50,141 nt of DNA from UBA9554 sp038205135 (GCA_038205135.1 JBBRCF010000009.1:1-50141), one strand, 5' to 3'; numbered from the stretch's first letter, positions 8,565-17,032 are shown. Made by a program: numbers and translations. Notes: generated by a model not told the origin, from the letters alone.

Positions 8565-9469
8565 CACATCGCCCACCCACCGCGCCGCATTGCCATGGCG
8601 ATCTTTGCCTCCGCCTCGGGGCGACCAGCATTGATGCTCATTTCCTGCCAGAACCACCACAGATAGCCGTCGTAATCCGGCGCGTGATCCATTGCATCTT
8701 GCAGCGTGTCACGCAGACTTCGGCCTGGTTTCAGCGCGATATGATGAAAATCGGCCCCGGCGAACAGGACTGCGGGCTTGCCAAAGAAATAACCGTTAAA
8801 AGCAGCGCTGGAATTTTCCGTCACCACGACATCGCAGGCCGCAAGCAATTCCGCCATCCGGCCCAGCGTGACCTCCAGCCTTGGATGCGCGGCCTCCAAT
8901 GCAGCCAGCGCGGTCATGTCCTCGGGCGCATAGACCTCTTTCGGGTGCAGCGCCGCCACCACGGGGCGCGGATCGGCCGCCAGCACAGCGCGCAACATGT
9001 CCAGAGGCGCGCAAGATTGGAAACTTCGGTGTTCCCGCAGCCGCCCCTGCAGCGGCACGTAGATGAACCCGTCGTGCGAAGGGGCCAGCGCCGCCGCCCC
9101 GAACAACCGTTCCCGCCAATACCGTGCGAACCGCGCGGCCTCGCGCCGGTCGATGCGCTGGCCGTCGAATGCGGTCTGCGCCACGTGCCAGTGCCAGCGC
9201 TCGGCAACGGGTTCGATCCCCCAGAACGGATAGTGATAGGCGCGCCGGAACGTGAGCCCGCCGGGGGCCCATGGCTGTTCCATGTGAAACATCGCGCGCC
9301 CCGCGTGCGGGTCGAACCCTGCACGGTCTGCGGGCCCGTTGCCGCAATAGGCCACGGTCATTCCGGCTTGGCGCGCGACATCGGCAATCCGCGTGATGAA
9401 ATTGTGCGTGCCAGCCCGCGCGCTGTCCAGCAACGCGGGTTCCAGATAGAAATGCAGCGTCCGGTCCAT
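8564..9469 (-). CDS. Conserved unknown protein, possible GT-B / capsule-synthesis-like fold
   Basis: A 301-residue cytoplasmic-looking protein starting MDRTLHFYLEPALLDSARAG; no signal peptide or membrane span is seen. I do not recognise the family with certainty. The C-terminal half has ALHPKEVYAPED, then a segment LAACDVVVTENSSAAFNGYF followed by GKPAVLFAGADFHHI. The pattern of a state-sensing 'V-x-T-x-N-S-S-x-x-x-x', a Gly-Lys-Pro and a Phe/Ala-Gly resembles the nucleotide-sugar-binding half of KpsC/KpsS-type and other GT-B proteins. A glycan-related role is an inference only. The gene is divergent from hslV (64 bp apart) and convergent with trxA. Longer reading through hslV is rejected because it would overlap that gene completely. 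Confidence 0.8.
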   Translation of the reverse strand: MDRTLHFYLEPALLDSARAGTHNFITRIADVARQAGMTVAYCGNGPADRAGFDPHAGRAMFHMEQPWAPGGLTFRRAYHYPFWGIEPVAERWHWHVAQTAFDGQRIDRREAARFARYWRERLFGAAALAPSHDGFIYVPLQGRLREHRSFQSCAPLDMLRAVLAADPRPVVAALHPKEVYAPEDMTALAALEAAHPRLEVTLGRMAELLAACDVVVTENSSAAFNGYFFGKPAVLFAGADFHHIALKPGRSLRDTLQDAMDHAPDYDGYLWWFWQEMSINAGRPEAEAKIAMAMRRGGWAM

Positions 9470-9480
9470 GATCCCCACCC

Positions 9481-9509
9481 GTTGCGCGCGCCCTGCTACC
9501 GGCCCATAT
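9481..9509 (+). promoter_or_regulatory. Candidate RpoH (heat-shock) promoter for hslVU
   Basis: GTTG at 9481-9484 is followed after 18 nt by CCCATAT at 9503-9509, close to the alphaproteobacterial RpoH pattern CTTG ... CCCATNT. It lies 25 nt upstream of the hslV start in the 64-bp gap. HslVU is a classical heat-shock protease, and the same spacing occurs before hslO at 42999-43027. Confidence 0.5.
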
Positions 9510-9533
9510 AGACCCGTAACAACGGAGGCCGAA

Positions 9534-10088
9534 ATGGCAGAAACATTCCCCGGCTGGCATGGCACCACGATCATCGGCATCCGCAAGGGTGGCCGCGTCG
9601 TTATTGCAGGCGACGGGCAGGTCAGCCTGGGCGCCACCGTCATCAAGGGCACCGCCCGCAAGGTGCGCCGCCTGTCGCCCGGCGGGCATGACGTTCTGGC
9701 GGGCTTTGCCGGATCGACGGCGGACGCGTTCACCCTGCTGGAACGACTGGAAAAGAAACTGGAGGCCGCGCCGGGGCAATTGGCCCGTGCCGCGGTCGAA
9801 TTGGCCAAGGACTGGCGCACCGACAAATACCTGCAAAAGCTGGAAGCGATGCTGATCGTGACCGATGGCGCGGCGCTGTATGTGATCACCGGGGCGGGCG
9901 ATGTGCTGGAGCCGGAACATGACGTGGCCGCCATCGGGTCGGGCGGCATGTTTGCTCTGGCCGCCGCCCGGGCGCTGATGGACAGCGATCTGGATGCCGA
10001 AGCCATCGCGCGGCGCGCCATGGCGATCGCGGCGGACATCTGCGTTTACACGAACGGCAACCTGACGGTGGAAAGCATCACGCCATGA
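9534..10088 (+). CDS. hslV: HslV, ATP-dependent protease proteolytic subunit
   Basis: A 184-residue proteasome-like peptidase. After the short propeptide MAETFPGWHG the mature chain would begin TTIIGIRKGG, exposing the N-terminal catalytic threonine. The family hallmarks VVIAGDGQVSLG and GSGGMFALAAARAL are present. HslV forms a double hexameric ring capped by HslU rings and degrades misfolded and regulatory proteins in the cytoplasm. The ATG at 9534 has a GGAGG ribosome site just upstream (about 9524-9528). It overlaps hslU by 4 nt (ATGA), giving coupled translation and matched amounts of the two subunits. A heat-shock type promoter motif precedes it. Confidence 0.97.
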   Translation: MAETFPGWHGTTIIGIRKGGRVVIAGDGQVSLGATVIKGTARKVRRLSPGGHDVLAGFAGSTADAFTLLERLEKKLEAAPGQLARAAVELAKDWRTDKYLQKLEAMLIVTDGAALYVITGAGDVLEPEHDVAAIGSGGMFALAAARALMDSDLDAEAIARRAMAIAADICVYTNGNLTVESITP

Positions 10089-11374
10089 CCGACTTGACCC
10101 CGCGCGAAATCGTCTCCGAGCTTGACCGTCACATCATCGGACAACAGGACGCCAAGCGTGCCGTGGCCGTGGCGCTGCGAAGCCGCTGGCGGCGCAGACA
10201 GCTGCCGCCCGAGCTGCGCGAAGAGGTGTACCCGAAGAACATCCTGATGATCGGCCCGACGGGCGTTGGCAAGACCGAGATCAGCCGACGCTTGGCGAAA
10301 CTCGCCCGCGCGCCATTCCTGAAGGTCGAGGCTACGAAATTCACCGAGGTGGGCTATGTCGGGCGCGATGTCGATCAGATCATCCGCGACCTGATGGATG
10401 CGGCAATTGCGACGGTGCGCGAGCAGATGCGCGAAAACGTGCAGGCCCGCGCGCGTGATGCGGCAGAGACCCGCGTGATCGAGGCGCTGGCTGGCGACGG
10501 CGCCCGCGACCAGACGCGCGAGATGTTCCGCCGCAAGCTGCGCGCGGGCGAGCTGGACCAGACCATGATCGAGATCGATGTGGCGGACAGCGCCCTGCCG
10601 ATGATGGGCCTGCCCGGGCAAGAGATGCAGATGCAGGGCCTGACCGACCTGTTCAAGGCGTTCGGTGTGCGGCGCACCCGGCGCCGGATGACGGTGGCTG
10701 ACAGCCATGCGATCCTGTTGACGGAAGAGGCCGACAAGCTGTTGGACGACGAGGCGGTCAAGGCCGCTGCGCTGGACGCCGTGCAGGAAAACGGCATCGT
10801 GTTCATTGATGAAATCGACAAGGTCTGCGCGCGGGCAGAAACCCGGGGCGCGGACGTCTCGCGCGAAGGCGTGCAGCGCGACCTGTTGCCGCTGATCGAA
10901 GGCACGACTGTCAGCACGAAATACGGCCCGGTGAAAACCGACCATATCCTGTTCATCGCGTCCGGCGCGTTTCATATCGCGAAACCGTCCGATTTGCTGC
11001 CGGAACTGCAGGGCCGCCTGCCGATCCGCGTCGAATTGCAGCCGCTGACGGAGAGCGATTTCATCCGAATCCTGACCGAAACGGATAATGCGCTGACCCG
11101 GCAATATGCCGCGCTGCTGGCAACCGAAGGCGTCACCGTCACCTTTACTACGGACGGTATCGCGGCCCTTGCCCGCATCGCCGCCGAGGTGAACCGCAGC
11201 GTCGAAAACATCGGCGCGCGGCGGCTGTATACTGTGATGGAACGGGTGTTCGAGGAACTGTCCTTTGCCGCGCCGGATCGTGCCGGGCAGGCCGTGACGG
11301 TCGATGCCGCGTTTGTCGAAGCGAACCTTGGAGCGTTGTCGCGGTCGGTGGACCTGAGCCGTTACGTGCTGTAG
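10085..11374 (+). CDS. hslU: HslU, ATPase/unfoldase subunit of the HslUV protease
   Basis: A 429-residue AAA+ unfoldase. Walker A GPTGVGKT spans residues 57-64, the pore loop GYVG lies near 90-93, Walker B GIVFIDEIDKV is at 237-247, and an insertion (I) domain lies between them. The chain ends in the family-typical DLSRYVL, whose tail docks into HslV and activates it. The start overlaps the hslV stop (ATGA). It is the last gene of the hslVU operon; the next genes downstream are on the opposite strand. Confidence 0.98.
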   Translation: MTDLTPREIVSELDRHIIGQQDAKRAVAVALRSRWRRRQLPPELREEVYPKNILMIGPTGVGKTEISRRLAKLARAPFLKVEATKFTEVGYVGRDVDQIIRDLMDAAIATVREQMRENVQARARDAAETRVIEALAGDGARDQTREMFRRKLRAGELDQTMIEIDVADSALPMMGLPGQEMQMQGLTDLFKAFGVRRTRRRMTVADSHAILLTEEADKLLDDEAVKAAALDAVQENGIVFIDEIDKVCARAETRGADVSREGVQRDLLPLIEGTTVSTKYGPVKTDHILFIASGAFHIAKPSDLLPELQGRLPIRVELQPLTESDFIRILTETDNALTRQYAALLATEGVTVTFTTDGIAALARIAAEVNRSVENIGARRLYTVMERVFEELSFAAPDRAGQAVTVDAAFVEANLGALSRSVDLSRYVL

Positions 11375-11434
11375 TCCGCGCGGCAAGCTATGTCTGTGGG
11401 GGGGGTCGGTGGGCCGCATGAACCGGCGCTGCTG

Positions 11435-12028
11435 TCAACGACGCTTGCGCAACCAGACGTAATAGGCCCCGCCGCCGCCATGGCCGACATGGGCCTGCAC
11501 CACCTGCAATACCGCCTGTGCGCAGGGCGGCAGCGCCAGCCAGGACGGCACCTGATTGCGCAACACGCCGCGCCGCACCGGGATCGGCCCGCCTTCGTCG
11601 CGGTCCTTGCCCTTGCCGGTGATGACCAGCACCAGCCGAAGACCCTGCGCCTGCGACGACAGGATGAACGACACCAGAACCGGATGTGCGCGGTCCAATG
11701 TCATGCCGTGCAGGTCGATCCGCGATTCGGGGTCCAGCTTGCCGCGTTTCAACCGGCGGAACGCCTTGGCGTCCATTTGCAGGGCTGCGCCGGCGATGCG
11801 GTTTTCGACCGGGGGCAGCAGATCATGGCGGATGACCGGGTTGGCGCGGGTGCCGATCTGGAATTCGGGCAGGCGTGGCAGGGGCGTCTTGACCGGTTTC
11901 GGTTTCGGCTTGGAGTCCTCGGGTTGCAACCGATCCGTCTGTGGCCGTTCGGGATGCAGGCGGTGCACGTTTTCCGTCACCCGACGCCAAAGATCGATCT
12001 CTTCGGAATTCAGCTGCCGGCGTGTCAC
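11435..12028 (-). CDS. Smr (small MutS-related) domain protein
   Basis: A 197-residue protein with a charged, proline- and lysine-rich N-terminal half and a C-terminal Smr domain: IDLHGMTLDRAHPVL (the LDLHG motif), LVLVITGKGKDRDEG (the TGxG motif) and GGGGAYYVWLRKR at the end. Smr domains are nicking endonucleases or nucleic-acid binders; the stand-alone bacterial forms (YdaL/SmrA-type) are thought to act on RNA or branched DNA. The start is a GTG that overlaps the mltA stop as GTGA (12025-12028), which places it as the last gene of the tim44-mltA-smr unit. Confidence 0.88.
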   Translation of the reverse strand: MTRRQLNSEEIDLWRRVTENVHRLHPERPQTDRLQPEDSKPKPKPVKTPLPRLPEFQIGTRANPVIRHDLLPPVENRIAGAALQMDAKAFRRLKRGKLDPESRIDLHGMTLDRAHPVLVSFILSSQAQGLRLVLVITGKGKDRDEGGPIPVRRGVLRNQVPSWLALPPCAQAVLQVVQAHVGHGGGGAYYVWLRKRR

Positions 12029-13062
12029 TCGCCCGTCTCCGCCAGCAGGGCATAGGCGCGCTGGATCGGCATCAGCACAACCAGGCGGCCCGGATCCTTC
12101 AGCGTGCCTGCCTGCCGGCCGGCCGCATCACCAGTGCCAAAAAAGATATCCGCCCGTTGGGCGCCCTTGATCGCGCTGCCGGTGTCTTGTGCGATCATCA
12201 GCCGGTGCATCGGATCGGCCCCGGCTTTTTCGATCCAGACGGGCGCGCCCAGCGGCACAAATGCCGGATCGACGGCGATGGATCGCAATGTTGTGATCGA
12301 CCGGTTCATCGCACCCAGCGGGCCTTTGACTGCCGGCACATGGCTGACCTCACGAAAGAACACATAGCTGTCATTATGCCGCAACAGGTCCAAGCCGGCA
12401 TCGCCGTTACGGCGCACCCAGTTCTTGATCACCTCGGCGCTGACCTGATGCGGCTCATAGACGCCGCGCCGCACCAACTCCAGGCCGACCGATCGGTATT
12501 CATGGCCGTTCTTGCCGGCATAACCAACGCGCACCGTTTGCCCGTCGGCCATCCGAAGCCGGCCCGATCCCTGCACTTGCAGGAAAAACAGCTCGACCGG
12601 GTCATCGACCCACGCAATCTCCAGACCGCGGCCCTGCATCACGCCGGATGTTTCGATGTCGCGGCGCGGCAGCCACTGGTCGGTCGTCCGGGCCTCGGGC
12701 GGCATGCGATAGACGGGGAAGCGAAACCGCGACGTAGGGCGGTGCGAACCGTCCAGTTCCGGTTCGAAATAGCCGGTGAACAGACCGGGCTTGCCGTCTT
12801 CGATCATCACGGGACGAAAGAACATCTCGAAAAAGGCCCGGCCCGATGTCTGATCCCGCGCCACAGCGCACAGGGCCTGCCAATCGGGATCGCGCATGTC
12901 GGCACACGTATCGGTAAAGACCCGCAATGCGGCGTCATGATCGTCGTCGGCCCAGCCGGACAAGTCATCGAATGTCAGAACCCGATGCACCGCGTTCTGC
13001 GCCGTGGCTGGCCCGGTCATGACCAGCCCCGCCAAAACCAGTGCACGGGCAAGGCCGATCAT
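12025..13062 (-). CDS. mltA: MltA, membrane-bound lytic murein transglycosylase A
   Basis: A 345-residue exported enzyme with an N-terminal signal sequence (MIGLARALVLAGLVMTGPATA, residues 1-21). Cleavage after ATA is likely; no lipobox is seen, unlike E. coli MltA. The MltA core includes GLFTGYFEPELDGS, VFFREV and VDPAFVPLGAPVWIE, and the 3D-type catalytic end contains AQDTGSAIKGAQRADIFFG with the acid Asp. It cleaves the MurNAc-GlcNAc bond to make 1,6-anhydro-muropeptides, which feed the recycling route served by the nearby amgK-murU genes. It overlaps its neighbours by 4 nt on both sides (ATGA at 13059-13062; GTGA at 12025-12028). Confidence 0.95.
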   Translation of the reverse strand: MIGLARALVLAGLVMTGPATAQNAVHRVLTFDDLSGWADDDHDAALRVFTDTCADMRDPDWQALCAVARDQTSGRAFFEMFFRPVMIEDGKPGLFTGYFEPELDGSHRPTSRFRFPVYRMPPEARTTDQWLPRRDIETSGVMQGRGLEIAWVDDPVELFFLQVQGSGRLRMADGQTVRVGYAGKNGHEYRSVGLELVRRGVYEPHQVSAEVIKNWVRRNGDAGLDLLRHNDSYVFFREVSHVPAVKGPLGAMNRSITTLRSIAVDPAFVPLGAPVWIEKAGADPMHRLMIAQDTGSAIKGAQRADIFFGTGDAAGRQAGTLKDPGRLVVLMPIQRAYALLAETGE

Positions 13063-13715
13063 TCGCCCGTTGCGACCAGTTCCCAGTTGGGGTCATCTGC
13101 CCCCAATGTCCGGGCAAAGGTCCATACATCCTTGATGCGCTTCGGCTTTCCGGCCTCGCCTTCGACGATATCGCCGCTGGAATCGCGCACGATCGACGTG
13201 ACCTCGGCGGCAAAGCGCAGCGTGATTTCGCCAATGCTGGTCGTGTCGTCAAACGTGGCATCGCTGATCGTCATTTCGCGCAGGCCTGCGAAATCCGCCT
13301 CGACCGTCAGGCCCTTGGCCTTGCGCGTCTCGACGACCTCGGCAAACGCCTCGTAGACCTCGGGTGCCATGAACCCCTGGACCGATGCCAGATCGCCGCG
13401 TTCGAAGCCCATCAGGATCATCTCATAGGCGCCGCGCGCGCCTTGCAGGAAATCGGCCACGCCAAAGCTGGGTTCGGCGCGTTTCATTGCGGCCAGCGCC
13501 TTGGCGGCGCGGCTGCGATCCTCGACATGGTCAACGATATCGTGATCGGGTCCGCCATCGATCACCTCGAAGGAACGCCGGGGTTTGGCGGTGGGCAATG
13601 GCTGCGCCACCGGCTTTTCGAATCCGTCCCGGGTGCCCAGAACGCTTTTCAGGCGCAGGATCAGGAACACCGCAATGGCGGCCAGGACAAGAAGCTGCAA
13701 CAGGGGCGCGTTCAT
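13059..13715 (-). CDS. Tim44-like domain inner-membrane protein
   Basis: A 218-residue protein beginning MNAPLLQLLVLAAIAVFLIL, one N-terminal membrane anchor followed by a short basic linker and a soluble domain. The C-terminal portion (AKALAAMKRAEPSFGVADFL onward, ending with a VTSIVRDSSGDIVEG strand region and DVWTFARTLGADDPNWELVA) matches the Tim44/MRPL45 fold family seen in alphaproteobacteria (TimA type). The family is related to the mitochondrial import factor Tim44, but its bacterial role is poorly defined. The ATG at 13715 has AAAGGA upstream. It leads the mltA-smr operon (4-nt overlap) and diverges from fxsA. Confidence 0.88.
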   Translation of the reverse strand: MNAPLLQLLVLAAIAVFLILRLKSVLGTRDGFEKPVAQPLPTAKPRRSFEVIDGGPDHDIVDHVEDRSRAAKALAAMKRAEPSFGVADFLQGARGAYEMILMGFERGDLASVQGFMAPEVYEAFAEVVETRKAKGLTVEADFAGLREMTISDATFDDTTSIGEITLRFAAEVTSIVRDSSGDIVEGEAGKPKRIKDVWTFARTLGADDPNWELVATGE

Positions 13716-13813
13716 GCGGGTCCTTTCTGGTGAGGAAGGCATTCCTTCCGGGTAGTTGGGCACTTATGTAGGTCACGGACGCAATCAAGTCCATTGCGGG
13801 AAAGGAGCTTTGC

Positions 13814-14320
13814 ATGGCGTTGTTTCTGGTCTTTCTGCTGGTCCCCCTGATCGAGATCGGTTTGTTCATCCAGATCGGCGGTTGGATCGGGCTCTGGCCG
13901 ACCCTTGCCATCGTCGCGGGAACTGCTGTTCTTGGCACGTGGCTGGTACGCCGCGAAGGGTTGCAGGCTCTGGCACAGGTGCAGGACAGGATGCGGACGA
14001 TGCGCGATCCGACCGAACCGCTGGCGCATGGCGCGCTGATCATCTTTGCCGGCGCGCTGCTGATGGCACCCGGGTTCTTTACCGACATGTGCGGATTGTT
14101 GTTGCTGATTCCGACCGTGCGCATAGCGATCATGCGGGCTGTCCGGGCGCGGATACAGCTGCAGACTGGGCGTTTCGACAGTTTCGTGCGCCCCGATGGC
14201 ATGAGCCCGGATGCCGGTCACCCGAAACGGCCCGACCCTCAGGTTCTGGATGGCGAGTTTTTCGAGGTGGACCCCGATGCGGCCACCTTGCGGCCGCCCT
14301 CTGGCTGGACCCGGCGTTGA
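13814..14320 (+). CDS. fxsA: FxsA family inner-membrane protein
   Basis: A 168-residue membrane protein of the FxsA family, named for suppression of F-plasmid exclusion of phage T7 when overproduced. It has hydrophobic spans at about residues 1-20 (ALFLVFLLVPLIEIGLFI), 25-43 and 72-92, with the conserved central GTWLVRREG and APGFFTDMCGLLLLIP. The C-terminal third is soluble. AAAGGAG lies just upstream of the ATG. It is divergent from the tim44-mltA-smr unit and 42 nt ahead of secB, a pairing common in Rhodobacterales. Physiological function is unknown. Confidence 0.93.
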   Translation: MALFLVFLLVPLIEIGLFIQIGGWIGLWPTLAIVAGTAVLGTWLVRREGLQALAQVQDRMRTMRDPTEPLAHGALIIFAGALLMAPGFFTDMCGLLLLIPTVRIAIMRAVRARIQLQTGRFDSFVRPDGMSPDAGHPKRPDPQVLDGEFFEVDPDAATLRPPSGWTRR

Positions 14321-14362
14321 AGCCCTGCTAAGTCCGGCACAACGCTGACAAGGGAGAGCCCC

Positions 14363-14848
14363 ATGACCAACACCGATGCCGCCGCAACCGATGCCGCCGT
14401 CCCGCAAATGCGGATGAATGTGCTGACGCAATACATCCGCGACCTGTCCTTTGAAAACATTCTGGCGCAAAAAGGCACCTCGGGCGAGGTTGTGCCCGAC
14501 ATAAAGGTTCAGGTCAGCCTTGATGCACGCAAACGCGCCGCCGATCACCAGTACGAGGTGGCGACAAAGCTGAACGTTGTGTCGACCGCCAAGAGTGGCG
14601 CCGACAAGCTGTTCCTGCTGGAACTGGAATATGTCGGAATCTTTCACGTCGAAGGCGTGCCGGACGATCAGATGCATCCGTTGCTGCTGATCGAATGCCC
14701 GCGCATGCTGTTTCCATTCGTTCGGCGCATCGTGTCGGATGTGACCCGCGACGGTGGTTTCCCACCGCTGAACCTGGAAACCATCGATTTCGTCGCGATG
14801 TATCGCAACGAATTGCTGCGGCGTCAGCAGACGGTCGGTCAGGCGTAG
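14363..14848 (+). CDS. secB: SecB, protein-export chaperone
   Basis: A 161-residue SecB. The core MNVLTQYIRDLSFENI near residues 18-33, the two strands VQVSLDARKRA and KLFLLELEYVGIF, and the C-terminal helix segment LLLIECPRMLFPFVRRIVSD (SecA-binding region) are all typical. It forms a cytoplasmic tetramer that keeps preproteins unfolded and delivers them to SecA. The ATG at 14363 follows AAGGGAGAG. Length and motifs are normal. The gene ends close to the convergent dnaQ. Confidence 0.97.
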   Translation: MTNTDAAATDAAVPQMRMNVLTQYIRDLSFENILAQKGTSGEVVPDIKVQVSLDARKRAADHQYEVATKLNVVSTAKSGADKLFLLELEYVGIFHVEGVPDDQMHPLLLIECPRMLFPFVRRIVSDVTRDGGFPPLNLETIDFVAMYRNELLRRQQTVGQA

Positions 14849-14862
14849 TTGCCGGCCTGAAC

Positions 14863-14883
14863 GGGCCGGAGAAAATCCGGCCC
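14863..14883. terminator. Possible hairpin between convergent secB and dnaQ
   Basis: GGGCCGGA (14863-14870) pairs with TCCGGCCC (14876-14883) across GAAAA. An alternative stem uses CCGGCC at 14852-14857. No T-run follows on either strand, so it is at best a weak intrinsic terminator, or a barrier to 3' exonucleases. Confidence 0.35.
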
Positions 14884-14890
14884 CCGCACG

Positions 14891-15622
14891 TCAGTTCCGA
14901 TATTTGTACCAGACCGCAGCGTCGCCCATCTGGGCGACGAATGTCTGATGCTCCGCCTGTTCGTCATCGGTCACCCGCTGGGGCAGCGGCACGGGCCGCG
15001 GCCCCGGCCGCCATGTGCCACTGGTGGTTTTTGCTGCGGTGATCGTGACGGCAGACAGGCCGAAATCCGGCTGCCGCCCGCCGATCAGTTCCAGATACAC
15101 CTCGGCCAGAATCTCCGAATCCAGCAGCGCGCCATGCAACAGGCGTTGCGCGTTGTTGATGCCGAACCGCCGGCACAACGCATCCAGCGAGGCAGGCGAG
15201 CCGGGGTACTTCTGTTTTGCAATATCCAGCGTATCCACCGCGCGCGCCCATTCCAACGGTGGCTGGCTCAATCGGCGCAACTCTGCGTTCAGAAACTTCA
15301 TGTCGAAGGCGGCGTTGTGGATGACCAGTTTCGATCCTTCGACAAAATCCAGAAACTTGCGCGCCACATCGCGGAACAGCGGCTTGTCGCGCAGCGTGAC
15401 CTCGCCGGGTTTCGGGGCGCGCGGCGGGCTCAGCAGGTCGCAGCCGATGCCATGCACGCCAAAGGCGGCATCCGGCATGGCACGTTCCGGGTTCAGATAC
15501 ACGTGAAACGTGCGCCCGGTCGGCACATGGTTCAACAGTTCCAGCGCGCCGATTTCGACGATGCGGTCTCCGGTTTCGGGGTCAAATCCGGTTGTTTCGG
15601 TGTCCAGCACGACCTCACGCAT
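14891..15622 (-). CDS. dnaQ: DNA polymerase III epsilon subunit (proofreading exonuclease)
   Basis: A 243-residue DEDDh 3'-5' exonuclease. Exo I is VVLDTETTGFDP at residues 4-15, Exo II is IHNAAFDMKFLNAEL, and Exo III is LLHGALLDSEILAEVYLEL with the general-base His and final Asp. The C-terminal tail is where epsilon binds the polymerase alpha subunit. It proofreads the replicative polymerase in the cytoplasm. Its start overlaps coaE by 8 nt; it is the last gene of the maf-aroE-coaE-dnaQ operon that runs away from the putative origin. Confidence 0.96.
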   Translation of the reverse strand: MREVVLDTETTGFDPETGDRIVEIGALELLNHVPTGRTFHVYLNPERAMPDAAFGVHGIGCDLLSPPRAPKPGEVTLRDKPLFRDVARKFLDFVEGSKLVIHNAAFDMKFLNAELRRLSQPPLEWARAVDTLDIAKQKYPGSPASLDALCRRFGINNAQRLLHGALLDSEILAEVYLELIGGRQPDFGLSAVTITAAKTTSGTWRPGPRPVPLPQRVTDDEQAEHQTFVAQMGDAAVWYKYRN

Positions 15623-16202
15623 GTGGCTTTCCCCTCAATGTTGCGACGATAGCTTGCACCTGCGCCCGCGCATGGTCCAGCGTATCGGTGACGACCAGAA
15701 AATCCGCTCGTGCGCGTTTGTCGGCATCCGGCATCTGTTTGGCCAGAATAGTGTCGAATTGTGCTGCTGTCATAGTGCCGCGCGCCAGTACCCGGGCGCG
15801 TTGAGTGGCGGCGTCGGCGCTGGCCACCACCGTATGATCCACCCGATAATCGCCGCCGGTTTCAAACAGCAGCGGCACATCCAGCACGACGATGTCGGCA
15901 TCCTGCGCGCCGATAAATGCGGTGCGGTCCTGACCTACCAGCGGATGCACGATGGCTTCGATCTGGTGCAGCGTGGCCGGGTCTGTTGCAATGATCGTCT
16001 TCAACCGCCCCCTGTCCACCGCGCCCTCTGTCACTGCCTCAGGCCAAATTGCCGCAATCGGTGCCACGGCGCCTCCGCCTGCAGCATACAAACGGTGCAC
16101 AGCGGCGTCGGCATCCCAGACCGCGCACCCTGCGTCCCGGAACATCTGCGCGGTGGTGGATTTGCCCATGCCGATGGACCCGGTCAAGCCGACCAGAATC
16201 AT
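15615..16202 (-). CDS. coaE: Dephospho-CoA kinase
   Basis: A 195-residue P-loop kinase for the last step of coenzyme A synthesis (dephospho-CoA plus ATP). The start MILVGLTGSIGMGKSTTAQM holds Walker A GSIGMGKS at about residues 8-15. The lid and substrate segments VWDADAAVHRLY and VVLDVPLLFETGG are also present. The ATG at 16202 is chosen because it overlaps the aroE stop as ATGA; the frame reads further upstream but only inside aroE. Confidence 0.96.
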   Translation of the reverse strand: MILVGLTGSIGMGKSTTAQMFRDAGCAVWDADAAVHRLYAAGGGAVAPIAAIWPEAVTEGAVDRGRLKTIIATDPATLHQIEAIVHPLVGQDRTAFIGAQDADIVVLDVPLLFETGGDYRVDHTVVASADAATQRARVLARGTMTAAQFDTILAKQMPDADKRARADFLVVTDTLDHARAQVQAIVATLRGKPHA

Positions 16203-17032
16203 CGCAAAACCGCCGCGCGCGTGGCGGCATCCACCTGTGGTCTGATGCCGAACCACCGTTCAAACCCAGGCACCGCCTGATGCAGCAACATGCCCAGCCC
16301 ATCCACCACCGTGCAGCCGGTCTCGGCCGCCTCGCGTAGCAATCGGGTCTGCAGCGGCGTATAGACCAGATCGGTCACCACCTGCCCCATATGCAAACCG
16401 TCCAGCGGCACGCGCAATTCCGGTTGCCCGACCATTCCCAGCGTGGTGGTGTTCACAACGGTCAACGCATCCTCCAGAATATTGCCGGCCTGCACCCATT
16501 CGACGACGAACACCCGTTTGCCGAATTCATGCGCCAGCGCATCGGCCCGGACGCGCGTGCGATTTGCCAGCAGAATCTCCGGCACACCGACCTCCAGCAG
16601 CGACGCAATCACCGCGCGTGCAGCACCGCCGGCCCCCAGAACGGCGGCCGGTCCGGCCTTGGGGTTCCATTTCGGCGCGTTCTGCCGCAGGTTTTCGACA
16701 AACCCGTAGCCATCGGTGTTGTCGGCATGGATCTTGCCATCCTTGCGGAAAATCAGCGTGTTCGCGGCACCGATCAACGCCGCGCGATCCGTCACCAGAT
16801 CAGCGATTTTCAGCGCTGCTTCCTTGTGCGGCACAGTGATGTTGCAACCAACAAAACCCATGCGCGGCAGCAGGCGAAGCACCTGGGGCAAATCATCGCT
16901 GCTGACGTCCATCGGGATGTAATGGCCCGGCAGCCCGTGCTGGCGCAGCCAGTGGGCGTGCAGTTTGGGCGACCGGGAATGGGCCACCGGCGATCCGATG
17001 ACCGCCGCCAACGGGATTTTCGTATGAGTCAT
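16199..17032 (-). CDS. aroE: Shikimate dehydrogenase (NADP+)
   Basis: A 277-residue shikimate dehydrogenase, which reduces 3-dehydroshikimate to shikimate in chorismate and aromatic amino acid synthesis. The substrate-binding elements GSPVAHSRSPKLHAHWL and CNITVPHKEAAL (catalytic Lys in VPHKE), NTDGYGF, and the dinucleotide motif VLGAGGAARAV are intact. LANRTRVRADAL (NRT) favours NADP. It overlaps maf and coaE by 4 nt each. Confidence 0.97.
   Translation of the reverse strand: MTHTKIPLAAVIGSPVAHSRSPKLHAHWLRQHGLPGHYIPMDVSSDDLPQVLRLLPRMGFVGCNITVPHKEAALKIADLVTDRAALIGAANTLIFRKDGKIHADNTDGYGFVENLRQNAPKWNPKAGPAAVLGAGGAARAVIASLLEVGVPEILLANRTRVRADALAHEFGKRVFVVEWVQAGNILEDALTVVNTTTLGMVGQPELRVPLDGLHMGQVVTDLVYTPLQTRLLREAAETGCTVVDGLGMLLHQAVPGFERWFGIRPQVDAATRAAVLR

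Noticed and set aside
9470..10039. N-terminal extension of the minus-strand unknown gene through hslV
   Set aside because: It would overlap hslV almost completely; the ATG at 9469 gives a natural start.
11398..11405. Run of eight G between hslU and smr, as in phase-variable tracts
   Set aside because: It lies in a 60-bp gap between convergent genes, outside any promoter or coding frame, so switching would have no evident effect.
11941..13356. Long open frame (471 codons) on the plus strand across mltA and the Tim44-like gene
   Set aside because: It is the antisense shadow of two well-supported minus-strand genes; it has no ribosome site and no recognisable motif, and high GC content makes long spurious frames common.
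15495..15510. parS-like sequence in dnaQ
   Set aside because: The core CACGTGAAAC is present but three other consensus positions differ; too weak to list beside the one-mismatch sites.
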